Part shown: piece after piece, positions 1 through 6,900 of the stretch
Layout: each line of letters starts with the position of its first letter
How positions within the stretch are numbered: the first letter of the stretch is position 1
Assembly: GCA_019689775.1 (NCBI GenBank)
Contig: JADGGV010000209.1
Coordinates: 1-7,144 of the forward strand
Direction: 5' to 3'
DNA: 7,144 nucleotides
Origin: Gemmatimonadota bacterium
GTDB lineage: Bacteria > Gemmatimonadota > Gemmatimonadetes > Longimicrobiales > RSA9
Made by a program: the position numbers and the translations under genes
Notes under the pieces: generated by a model
The model's input: only the letters and a program-made list of their open reading frames with translations
Databases searched by the model: none
Told to the model about the DNA's origin: nothing

Positions 1-1022
1 GGCTGGGACAGGCGCCGGCGCGGCAGGCGGCGCTGGGGGGCGGGGTCCCGGACACCGTCGGTGCGATGGTGGTGAGCCGGGTCTGCGGCTCGGGGCTGAT
101 GGCGGTGATGCTGGCGGCGCAGGCGATCCGGGCCGGTGACGGGGAGGTCTACGTCGCCGGGGGGATGGAGTCGATGTCGAACGTGCCGTACTACCTGCGT
201 GGTTACCGGAACGGCGTGAAGTACGGGGACCAGCAGCTCCAGGACGGGCTGATCCTGGACGGCCTGTGGTGCGCGTTCGAGCAGTGCCACATGGGCGGGC
301 ACGCGGAGTACACGGCGTACAAGGCGGGGATCACGCGGGAAGCGGCGGACGAGTTCGCGCTGGAGTCGCACCGCAAGGCGGTGGCGGCGCAGGATGCGGG
401 GAAGTTCCGGGAGGAGATCGTGGCGGTGGAGGTGCCGGGGCGGAAGGGCCCGACGGTCATCGACACGGACGAGCCGCCGCGGCGGGACACGACGCTGGAG
501 GCGCTGGCGAAGCTGCCGCCGGCGTTCGTGAAGGACAAGCCGGCGGAGGTGACGAACCCGGTCGTGACCGCGGGGAACGCGCCGGGGCTGAACGACGGGG
601 CGGCGGCGCTGGTGGTGACGAGCCAGGCGTACGCGGAGGCGCACGGGCTGCCCATCATGGCGCGGATCAACGCCTACGCGACGGGGGCGGTCGCGCCGCG
701 GGAGCTGTTCTTCGCGCCGGTGCGGGCGGTGCGCGCGCTGCTGGCGAAGGAGGGGAAGTCGATCGGCGACTACGACCTGATCGAGGCGAACGAGGCGTTC
801 GCGGTCCAGGCGCTGGCCGACGGCAAGGAGCTTGGCTGGGATTGGGAGCGTGTGAACGTGAACGGCGGCGCGGTCGCGCTCGGGCACCCGATCGGCGCGT
901 CGGGCGCGCGCGTGCTGGTCACGCTGCTGCACGCGATGAAGGACCGGGGCGCGCGGACGGGGCTGGCGACGCTGTGTCTGGGCGGCGGGGATGCGGTGGC
1001 GCTGTCGGTGGAGCGGATCTGA
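1..1022 (+). CDS. Acetyl-CoA C-acyltransferase (thiolase), 5'-truncated by the window edge
   Basis: This thiolase cleaves 3-ketoacyl-CoA with CoA, or condenses two acetyl-CoA, by a ping-pong reaction through an acyl-cysteine. The reading frame is open from base 3 with no start codon needed, and already reads GQAPARQAA there, a conserved thiolase stretch. About 60 N-terminal residues are therefore missing, judged against the roughly 390-residue family. The nucleophilic Cys sits in VCGSGL (codon 84-86), followed by AGGMESMS. NEAFAVQ, the His of GGAVALGHPIGASGAR (codon 885-887) and the second catalytic Cys in CLGGG (codon 975-977) complete the active site, and the C-terminus is intact. It is probably the last step of the beta-oxidation route encoded downstream, although a terminator-like hairpin separates it from those genes. 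Acetoacetyl-CoA and broader 3-ketoacyl-CoA specificity cannot be told apart here, so no symbol is given. Confidence 0.95.
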   Translation, partial: LGQAPARQAALGGGVPDTVGAMVVSRVCGSGLMAVMLAAQAIRAGDGEVYVAGGMESMSNVPYYLRGYRNGVKYGDQQLQDGLILDGLWCAFEQCHMGGHAEYTAYKAGITREAADEFALESHRKAVAAQDAGKFREEIVAVEVPGRKGPTVIDTDEPPRRDTTLEALAKLPPAFVKDKPAEVTNPVVTAGNAPGLNDGAAALVVTSQAYAEAHGLPIMARINAYATGAVAPRELFFAPVRAVRALLAKEGKSIGDYDLIEANEAFAVQALADGKELGWDWERVNVNGGAVALGHPIGASGARVLVTLLHAMKDRGARTGLATLCLGGGDAVALSVERI

Positions 1023-1050
1023 GATGAGCGTGCGCGGCGGGGCGCTCGAA

Positions 1051-1143
1051 GCCGGCGCGAGCCGGCGGGATCTCCGCCTCGCGGTACGCGCGGGCCTGCC
1101 GGGCGGCAGGCTCCGCGGCCTCGCGCTCGGCGCGCCCGGCGCG
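1051..1143 (+). other. Three consecutive GC hairpins in the thiolase-CPBP spacer
   Basis: Three perfect or near-perfect stem-loops lie in a row. The first, at 1051-1066, is GCCGGC / GCCGGC closed by a GCGA (GNRA-type) tetraloop. The second, at 1092-1113, has a 7-bp core GCCTGCC / GGCAGGC with loop GGGC, plus one G-U and one G-C pair outside. The third, at 1131-1143, is CGCGC / GCGCG with loop CCG. A fourth hairpin, the terminator, follows. They could be a folded 3' UTR, a leader of the next gene, or chance pairing in very GC-rich DNA. No known RNA family was recognised. Confidence 0.35.
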
Positions 1144-1151
1144 GCGGTCCC

Positions 1152-1185
1152 GACCCTCGGGCCGATCTAGGTCCGAGGGTCTTTT
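1152..1185 (+). terminator. Rho-independent terminator-like hairpin abutting the CPBP start codon
   Basis: GACCCTCGGGCC (1152-1163) pairs with GGTCCGAGGGTC (1170-1181) as a 12-bp stem containing one G-U pair. The loop is GATCTA and the stem is followed by TTTT (1182-1185). This is a good intrinsic terminator for the thiolase transcript apart from the short T run. The 3' arm also contains GAGGG (1175-1179), spaced 7 nt from the ATG at 1187. The hairpin could therefore hide the ribosome binding site of the next gene, which would make it an attenuator or a translation block rather than a plain terminator. Confidence 0.65.
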
Positions 1186-1186
1186 C

Positions 1187-2131
1187 ATGCCCGCCGATCG
1201 CCGGGTCCGCCTTCTTGGGTCGCGGAACGTGCTCGGCACGCTCGGCCGGCTCGTCGCGTTCGTCCTCGCGCTGGGGCTGGCCGGCGCCGTCTTCGGGCTG
1301 CTCGGCCGGGCGGCGCTCGCGCTCGCGCCGGGCGCGCTCGGCCCGCCGGACGGCGCGGGTGCGCTCGTGGTCTCGGCCGGGACCGGCCTGCTCGCGGCGC
1401 TCGTCGCCGGCTGGCTGATGCTCCGCCTGGTCGACGGGCGGCGGCCGGGCGCGCTCGGGTTCGCCTGGACGCGGGCGACGCCGCGCGAGCTGGTCGTCGG
1501 GCTCGGGATCGGCGCGGCGGCGCAGGGCGTGGCGGTGCTCGTGATCCTGGGGGCCGGGCGGCTCGTGTGGGGGCCGGACGCCGGCACGGCCGGCGGCTAC
1601 GTGCTCGAGCTTCTGCGCGACCTGGCGCTGTTCGGCGTCGCGGCCGCGGCGGAGGAGGCGCTGTTTCGGGGCTATCCGCTTCAGGTGCTGACGGCGGGGT
1701 TCGGGCCGGTGGTGGCGACGCTCGTCTCGAGCGGCGCGTTCGCGCTGGCGCACCGCAACAACCCGAACGTGGACGCGGTGGCGCTCGTGAACATCTTCCT
1801 GGCCGGGGTGCTTCTGTCGGTTGCGTACCTGCGGACGCGCTCGCTGTGGTTCGCCACGGCCGTGCACATGGGCTGGAACTGGGCGATGGCGACGGTGTTC
1901 GCGCTGCCGGTGAGCGGCCTGAGCCTCGTCGACACGCCGCTCTACGATGCGCGGCTGGGCGGGCCGCGCTGGCTGACCGGCGGGGCGTTCGGGCCGGAGG
2001 CCGGGATCGCCGGCGCCGTCGGGTTCGCGGCGGCGCTCGCCGCGGTGCTCTTGCTGCCGGGGCTGCGGGAGCCGCCGGAGCTGCGGGCGCTGCGGCCACT
2101 CGTGGACTCCAGACTCGAGGATGCTCGATGA
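1187..2131 (+). CDS. CPBP-family intramembrane glutamic endopeptidase (Abi/CAAX protease type)
   Basis: This is a 314-residue polytopic membrane protein of the CPBP family, which includes Rce1-type CAAX proteases and bacteriocin-immunity Abi proteins. All three family motifs are present in order: EEALFRG with E156, E157 and R161; FALAH with F185 and H189; and HMGWN with H227 and N231. Hydrophobic segments lie near residues 19-40, 57-80, 101-122, 143-155, 172-188, 197-213, 222-240 and 272-290. A short basic N-terminus precedes the first, and there is no cleavable signal peptide. The ATG at 1187 has GAGGG 7 nt upstream, but that SD lies inside the preceding terminator-like hairpin. A GTG at 1229 is a possible alternative start. 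The stop overlaps the next start in ATGA, so it is probably co-translated with the dehydrogenase. The substrate is unknown, and nothing in the sequence ties it to acyl-CoA metabolism except position. Confidence 0.85.
   Translation: MPADRRVRLLGSRNVLGTLGRLVAFVLALGLAGAVFGLLGRAALALAPGALGPPDGAGALVVSAGTGLLAALVAGWLMLRLVDGRRPGALGFAWTRATPRELVVGLGIGAAAQGVAVLVILGAGRLVWGPDAGTAGGYVLELLRDLALFGVAAAAEEALFRGYPLQVLTAGFGPVVATLVSSGAFALAHRNNPNVDAVALVNIFLAGVLLSVAYLRTRSLWFATAVHMGWNWAMATVFALPVSGLSLVDTPLYDARLGGPRWLTGGAFGPEAGIAGAVGFAAALAAVLLLPGLREPPELRALRPLVDSRLEDAR
2117..2120 (+). promoter_or_regulatory. Ribosome binding site of the 3-hydroxybutyryl-CoA dehydrogenase
   Basis: GAGG lies inside the last codons of the CPBP gene, 7 nt before the ATG at 2128. 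It supports that start over in-frame codons further upstream, which would have to lie within the CPBP gene. It also fits translational coupling through the ATGA overlap. Confidence 0.6.
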
Positions 2132-2991
2132 GCGAGCTTCGGCGCGTGGTGGTCGTCGGTGGCGGGACGATGGGGAACGGGATCGCCCACGTCTTCGTGC
2201 AATATGGTCACGCGGTGACGCTGGTGGATGTGAGCGAGGCGCGGCTCGGGGAGGCGATGCGCACGATTGCCGCGAACCTGGAGCGGCAGGTGAAGAAGGG
2301 CGTGCTGGCGCCGGCGGCGAAGGACGAGGCGCTCGAGCGGCTGCGGACGTCGACGTCGCTCGACGTGGCGGCGGACGGCGACCTGATCGTCGAGGCGGTG
2401 CCGGAGCGGCTGGAGCTGAAGGCGGAGATCTTCCGGCGCGTGGACGAGCTTGCGCCCGAGACCGCGATCCTGGCGTCGAACACGTCGTCGATCTCGATCA
2501 CGACGCTGGGCGCCTTCACGCGGCGCCCCGACCGGGTGATCGGGATGCACTTCATGAACCCGGTGCCCGTGATGAAGCTGGTCGAGGTGATCCGCGGGCT
2601 GGCGACGAGCGACGACGTCGCGATGGAGGTGATGACGATCGCGCGGCGCCTGGAGAAGACGCCGGTCGAGGTGAACGACTTCCCGGGCTTCGTCTCGAAC
2701 CGGGTGTTGATGCCGATGATCAACGAGGCGATCTACTGCGTGATGGAAGGCGTCGCCACGCCGGAGGCCGTGGACACAGTGATGAAGCTGGGGATGAACC
2801 ATCCGCTGGGGCCGCTGGCGCTGGCCGACCTGATCGGGCTGGACACCTGCCTGTCGATCCTGGAAGTGCTGCACCGCGATCTCGGCGACGACCGGTACCG
2901 GCCGTGCCCGTTGCTGCGGAAGTACGTGGCGGCGGGGTGGCTGGGCCGGAAGACCGGGCGCGGCTTCTACCCGTACCCGGCGGCATCGTAA
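2128..2991 (+). CDS. hbd: 3-hydroxybutyryl-CoA dehydrogenase (3-hydroxyacyl-CoA dehydrogenase family)
   Basis: The enzyme oxidises (S)-3-hydroxybutyryl-CoA to acetoacetyl-CoA with NAD+, or the reverse with NAD(P)H, in the cytosol. The 287 residues match the usual length of about 280-290. The N-terminal Rossmann fold shows GGGTMGNGIAHVF (residues 11-23), and an acidic D34 ends the second strand, which favours NAD(H). ASNTSSISIT follows. The catalytic His is H141 in GMHFMNPVPVMKLVE, and its partner Glu is E153, twelve residues later as in characterised family members. DFPGFVSNRVL and LGMNHPLGPLALADLIGLD mark the linker and the C-terminal helical dimerisation domain, which ends in GRKTGRGFYPY. 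The start was chosen for its SD, the ATGA overlap and the family N-terminus. It lies between a CPBP protease and an acyl-CoA dehydrogenase. Activity on 2-methyl-3-hydroxybutyryl-CoA from isoleucine is possible but not shown. Confidence 0.95.
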   Translation: MSELRRVVVVGGGTMGNGIAHVFVQYGHAVTLVDVSEARLGEAMRTIAANLERQVKKGVLAPAAKDEALERLRTSTSLDVAADGDLIVEAVPERLELKAEIFRRVDELAPETAILASNTSSISITTLGAFTRRPDRVIGMHFMNPVPVMKLVEVIRGLATSDDVAMEVMTIARRLEKTPVEVNDFPGFVSNRVLMPMINEAIYCVMEGVATPEAVDTVMKLGMNHPLGPLALADLIGLDTCLSILEVLHRDLGDDRYRPCPLLRKYVAAGWLGRKTGRGFYPYPAAS

Positions 2992-3012
2992 GCCGGGCGA
3001 ACGCGCGCCGGC
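2992..3012 (+). other. Small hairpin right after the dehydrogenase stop
   Basis: GCCGG (2992-2996) pairs with CCGGC (3008-3012), and GCG (2997-2999) pairs with CGC (3004-3006). One G is bulged and the loop is AACG. No T run follows, so it is not a classical terminator. It could stabilise or process the message between the two genes, or be chance. Confidence 0.25.
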
Positions 3013-3040
3013 GACGGCGGCGCAAACCGAGCGGGGGGTC

Positions 3041-4171
<1,131 letters not shown>

Positions 4172-4192
4172 GGGATCGGCGCGGCGGCGGTT

Positions 4193-4317
4193 CTCCTGCT
4201 CGTGCCGGTCGGTCCTCGGGGCCGGAGCTCGGGGTCGTTGGGATCCGGTCCTCGCGGTCCTCGAGATCCGGGCCTCAGGAGAGTAGAGCTGGGAGTTGGG
4301 AGGAGCAGGAGCAGGAG
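4193..4317 (+). repeat. Long-range inverted repeat: CTCCTGCTC with two copies of GAGCAGGAG
   Basis: CTCCTGCTC (4193-4201) is an exact complement of GAGCAGGAG at 4303-4311 and again, overlapping, at 4309-4317. With the second copy, two further G-U pairs (4191-4192 with 4318-4319) extend the helix to 11 bp. The two right-hand copies would allow alternative registers. In RNA this would enclose about 100 nt and bury the AGGAG sequences. Confidence 0.5.
4210..4276 (+). repeat. Direct repeats CGGTCCTCG (three copies) and GATCCGGKCCTC (two copies)
   Basis: CGGTCCTCG occurs exactly at 4210-4218, 4246-4254 and 4255-4263. The last two are back to back, and the first is 36 nt (four repeat lengths) before the second. 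Overlapping these, GATCCGGTCCTC (4242-4253) recurs as GATCCGGGCCTC (4265-4276) with one mismatch. They may be a regulator's binding sites or local duplication. Confidence 0.7.
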
Positions 4318-4318
4318 G
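4301..4318 (+). repeat. Tandem AGGAGC / AGGAGC / AGGAGG
   Basis: Three 6-nt units stand in tandem, each containing a full Shine-Dalgarno core AGGAG. They end 49 nt before the leucine dehydrogenase start. No start codon at a proper distance gives a gene, so they look like SD decoys, part of a folded leader, or simple purine repeats. Confidence 0.7.
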
Positions 4319-4355
4319 GGCCGGTCGTACGGCGCGAGGGGGCGCCGGATAACCC

Positions 4356-4360
4356 GGGAG
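4356..4360 (+). promoter_or_regulatory. Ribosome binding site of the leucine dehydrogenase
   Basis: GGGAG lies 7 nt before the ATG at 4368. An in-frame TAA at 4350-4352 excludes any earlier start, so this site and ATG fix the N-terminus. Confidence 0.8.
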
Positions 4361-4367
4361 CGAATCA

Positions 4368-5423
4368 ATGGAATTGTTCGATCTGATCGACATGCACGGC
4401 CACGAGCAGGTCGTGTTCTGGAACGAGCCGGCGGCGGGGTACCGCGGGATCATCGCGATCCACAACACGACGCTGGGGCCGGCGCTCGGCGGCACGCGCT
4501 TCTGGAACTACGCGAGCGACCTGGAGGCGCTGGTCGACGTGCTCCGGCTGTCGCGGGGGATGACGTACAAGGCGGCGGTGACGGGGCTGAACCTGGGCGG
4601 CGGGAAGTCGGTGATCATCGGGGACCCGAAGGTGAAGCGGCGGGAGCTGATCTTCCGGGCGCACGGGCGGGCGGTCGAGTCGCTGAAGGGGCGCTACATC
4701 ACCGCGGAGGACGTGGGCACGGGGGTCGAGGACATGGACTTCGTGCACATGGAGACGGAGTACGTGGCGGGGATCGCGGGCGGGTCCGGCGACCCGTCGC
4801 CCGTGACGGCGTACGGCGTCTACCGCGGGATCAAGGCGTGCGCGCGGGAGAAGTGGGGGAGTGACGACCTGTCGGGCGTCAGCGTCGCGGTGCAGGGGCT
4901 GGGGCACGTGGGCTACCACGTGTGCCGGTTCCTGGCGGAGGAAGGCGCGCGGCTGGTGGTGACGGACATCGACGAGGACCGGATCGAGCGGGTGGTCGAG
5001 GAGCTCGGCGCGGAGCCCGTCGGGCCGGAGCGCATCTACTCGGTCGAGGCGCAGATCTTCGCGCCGTGCGCGCTGGGCGCCGTGGTGAACGACCAGACGC
5101 TGCCGCAGTTCAAGTTCGAGATCATCGCCGGGGCGGCAAACAACCAGCTCGCGGAGAGCCGGCACGGCGACGAGCTACAGGCGAAGGGGATCCTCTACGC
5201 GCCGGACTACGTCATCAACGCCGGTGGGCTGATCAACGTCTACGGTGAGCTGAACGGCTGGACGGCGGAGCGCGCGAAGCGGAAGGCCGGCGAGATCTAC
5301 GACACGCTGCTCCAGCTCTTCGAGATCTCGAAGGAGCAGGGTGTGCCCACGCACGTCGCCGCGGACAAGCTGGCCGAGCGGCGCATCGAGCAGGTGGGCA
5401 AACTCCAGCGGACGTGGCTTTGA
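4368..5423 (+). CDS. Leucine dehydrogenase (Glu/Leu/Phe/Val dehydrogenase family)
   Basis: This cytosolic enzyme oxidatively deaminates L-leucine, valine or isoleucine to 2-oxo acids with NAD+, or runs in reverse as an aminating enzyme. It has 351 residues, against about 364 for Bacillus leucine dehydrogenases. The catalytic residues fall at the same numbers as in those enzymes: K68 in TYKAA, K80 in LNLGGGKS and D115 in TAEDVGTG. The NAD domain shows VAVQGLGHVG, with VVTDID ending the second strand, which indicates NAD rather than NADP. FAPCALGAVVND, GAANNQL and YAPDYVINAGGLINV follow. Pocket residues L40 and A113 agree with leucine dehydrogenase. From memory of the family, L288 and V291 correspond to the two Val of the Bacillus pocket, shifted by three. 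All are hydrophobic, so branched-chain substrates are likelier than glutamate. Valine or phenylalanine preference is not excluded. The stop overlaps the glyA start in TGATG. Confidence 0.93.
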   Translation: MELFDLIDMHGHEQVVFWNEPAAGYRGIIAIHNTTLGPALGGTRFWNYASDLEALVDVLRLSRGMTYKAAVTGLNLGGGKSVIIGDPKVKRRELIFRAHGRAVESLKGRYITAEDVGTGVEDMDFVHMETEYVAGIAGGSGDPSPVTAYGVYRGIKACAREKWGSDDLSGVSVAVQGLGHVGYHVCRFLAEEGARLVVTDIDEDRIERVVEELGAEPVGPERIYSVEAQIFAPCALGAVVNDQTLPQFKFEIIAGAANNQLAESRHGDELQAKGILYAPDYVINAGGLINVYGELNGWTAERAKRKAGEIYDTLLQLFEISKEQGVPTHVAADKLAERRIEQVGKLQRTWL

Positions 5424-6688
5424 TGGGCGCCTTCCTGCCGGCGCTCCAGGCGCAGGACCCGGAGATCTACCGCGCGATTCTCCAGGAGGCGGAGCGGCAG
5501 AACGTCTACCTCGAGCTGATCGCGAGCGAGAACTTCGTCTCGCGCGCGGTGCTCGAGGCGATGGGCACGGTGCTCACGAACAAGTACGCCGAGGGGTATC
5601 CGTCGAAGCGCTACTACGGCGGGTGCGAGTTCGTGGACGTGGCGGAGACCCTCGCGCGGGAGCGCGCCCGGGCGCTGTTCGGCGCCGAGCACGCGAACGT
5701 GCAGCCGCACAGCGGCGCGCAGGCCAACATGGCCGCGTTCATGGCCGTGCTTCAGCCGGGCGACACGATCCTGGGCATGAGCCTGAGCCACGGCGGGCAC
5801 CTGACGCACGGCTCGCCGGTCAACTTCAGCGGCCAGCTTTACCGTGTGGTGGCGTATGGCGTGCGCGAGGAGGATGGCCGGATCGACTACGACGCCGTGC
5901 GGGCGCTGGCGCGCGCGGAGCGGCCGAAGCTGATCATCGCGGGCGCGAGCGCCTACCCGCGCACGATCGACTTCGCGGCGTTCGCCGACATCGCGCGCGA
6001 GGTCGGCGCGCACTTCCTCGTGGACATGGCGCACATCGCCGGGCTGGTCGCCGGCGGCGCGCACCCGAGCCCCGTGCCGCACGCCGACATCGTCACGTCG
6101 ACGGCGCACAAGACGCTGCGCGGCCCGCGCAGCGGCTTCATCCTCTCGCGCGAGTCGCTGGCCCGCGCGATCGACAAAGCGGTCTTCCCGGGGGTCCAGG
6201 GCGGCCCGCTGATGCACATCGTCGCCGCGAAGGCCGTGGCCTTCGGCGAGGCGCTGCGCCCGGAGTTCCGCGACTACGCGCACCAGGTCGTCGCGAACGC
6301 GCGCGCGCTCGCCGAGACGCTCGTCGAGCGGGGCTTCCGGCTGGTCAGCGGGGGGACGGACAACCACCTCCTGCTCGTCGACCTGCGGGACAAGGGCGAG
6401 CTGACCGGCAAGGCCGCCGAAGCCGTGCTCGAGCGGGCGCACATGACCGTCAACAAGAACACGGTCCCCGGCGAGACCCGCTCCCCGTTCGTCACCTCCG
6501 GCATCCGCATCGGCACCGCCGCGCTCACGACCCGGGGGATGCGCGAGGAGGAGATGCGCCGCATCGGCCACTGGATGGCCGACGTGCTCGACGCGGCGGA
6601 CGACGAGAGCATGGTGCGCCGCGTGCGCGACGAGGTCATCGAGCTGACGCGCTCGTTCCCGCTGTACCCGGAGTACCCCAGGCCCTGA
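5423..6688 (+). CDS. glyA: Serine hydroxymethyltransferase
   Basis: This PLP enzyme converts serine plus tetrahydrofolate to glycine plus 5,10-methylenetetrahydrofolate, the main source of one-carbon units. Starting at the ATG that overlaps the previous stop (TGATG), it has 421 residues, the usual bacterial length. A GTG at 5414 would add three residues. Neither start has a good SD, so coupled translation from the leucine dehydrogenase is likely. Active-site residues match the E. coli numbering almost exactly: S35 in ELIASENFVS, Y55 and E57, Y64-Y65, H126 in SHGGHLTHG, D201 and H204 in VDMAHIAGL, the PLP lysine K230 in AHKTLRGPR and the carboxylate-binding R362 in SGIRIGTAAL. Two small departures from consensus flank the lysine: Ala instead of Thr just before HK, and GPRSG instead of GPRGG. 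It lacks the long N-terminal targeting region of organelle forms. Confidence 0.96.
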   Translation: MGAFLPALQAQDPEIYRAILQEAERQNVYLELIASENFVSRAVLEAMGTVLTNKYAEGYPSKRYYGGCEFVDVAETLARERARALFGAEHANVQPHSGAQANMAAFMAVLQPGDTILGMSLSHGGHLTHGSPVNFSGQLYRVVAYGVREEDGRIDYDAVRALARAERPKLIIAGASAYPRTIDFAAFADIAREVGAHFLVDMAHIAGLVAGGAHPSPVPHADIVTSTAHKTLRGPRSGFILSRESLARAIDKAVFPGVQGGPLMHIVAAKAVAFGEALRPEFRDYAHQVVANARALAETLVERGFRLVSGGTDNHLLLVDLRDKGELTGKAAEAVLERAHMTVNKNTVPGETRSPFVTSGIRIGTAALTTRGMREEEMRRIGHWMADVLDAADDESMVRRVRDEVIELTRSFPLYPEYPRP

Positions 6689-6848
6689 GGGGGGCCGGCG
6701 ACCGCGAGCCACCGCTCCCCGCAATTCGCCCGATCGGTTTCGCTCCCGCACCCGAAGGCCCGGGGGCGGCAGCGGCCGACGGATTCGCCGGGTGGGGGCT
6801 CGCGGTTTGATCGGCGCAACGACTTGGCGGCGAAGAACTTGCACTGCT

Positions 6849-6875
6849 AGGAGCCGGCAACGCGCCGGCTCCTTT
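6849..6875 (+). terminator. Intrinsic terminator between glyA and lon
   Basis: AGGAGCCGGC (6849-6858) and GCCGGCTCCT (6864-6873) form a perfect 10-bp stem with loop AACGC, followed by TTT (6873-6875). It is the strongest hairpin in the 6689-6955 gap and probably ends the leucine dehydrogenase-glyA transcript, although it lies 160 nt past the glyA stop. That 160 nt (6689-6848) holds no gene I can support, only a weaker hairpin at 6746-6769 (CCGC-A-CCCG with CGGG-G-GCGG) lacking a T run. Confidence 0.7.
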
Positions 6876-6900
6876 CGCGGTCCGGGCCGGTGTCGGCGCT

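Larger units (their letters stand above)
4172..4367 (+). promoter_or_regulatory. Repeat-rich leader upstream of the leucine dehydrogenase
   Basis: This 196-nt gap holds no convincing gene. It contains three copies of a 9-mer, a repeated 12-mer, and a 44-nt tract (4277-4320) with 37 purines. It also carries a tandem AGGAGC element whose complement lies near the 5' end of the gap. These features suggest a transcribed regulatory leader or an operator region. No -35/-10 pair, T-box motif or known riboswitch was recognised, and no intrinsic terminator with a T run is present. Confidence 0.4.

Noticed and set aside
1018..1188. Minus-strand reading of the spacer starting MKRPSDLD
   Set aside because: It has no SD, is charged low-complexity sequence, crosses the terminator stem and runs into the antisense of the thiolase end.
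770..1867. Long minus-strand open frames over the thiolase and CPBP genes
   Set aside because: Their translations are Arg/Pro/Ala/His-rich without domains, and they are antisense to genes with intact catalytic motifs. Such frames are expected in very GC-rich DNA.
1567..2127. Upstream extension of the 3-hydroxybutyryl-CoA dehydrogenase frame
   Set aside because: The frame is open upstream, but that part is a shifted reading of the CPBP gene. The Rossmann fold begins right after the ATG at 2128, which has an SD.
4172..4367. T-box leader for the leucine dehydrogenase
   Set aside because: No TGGNACCGCG-like motif, no stem I signature I could trust and no terminator with a T run.
5341..6810. 489-codon plus-strand frame overlapping glyA
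   Set aside because: It is a shifted reading of glyA, dominated by Arg, Gly, Ala and Pro, while the glyA frame carries all active-site residues.
6825..6843. Sigma-54-like promoter (TGGC ... TTGCA) upstream of lon
   Set aside because: The GG and GC elements are 13 nt apart rather than the required 10, so the spacing is wrong although both half-sites look right.
6807..6850. Sigma-70-type promoter for lon (TTGATC or TTGGCG with TGCTAG)
   Set aside because: No combination gives a 16-18 nt spacer with a recognisable -10. TGCTAG matches the consensus at only two positions, and the terminator hairpin starts right there.
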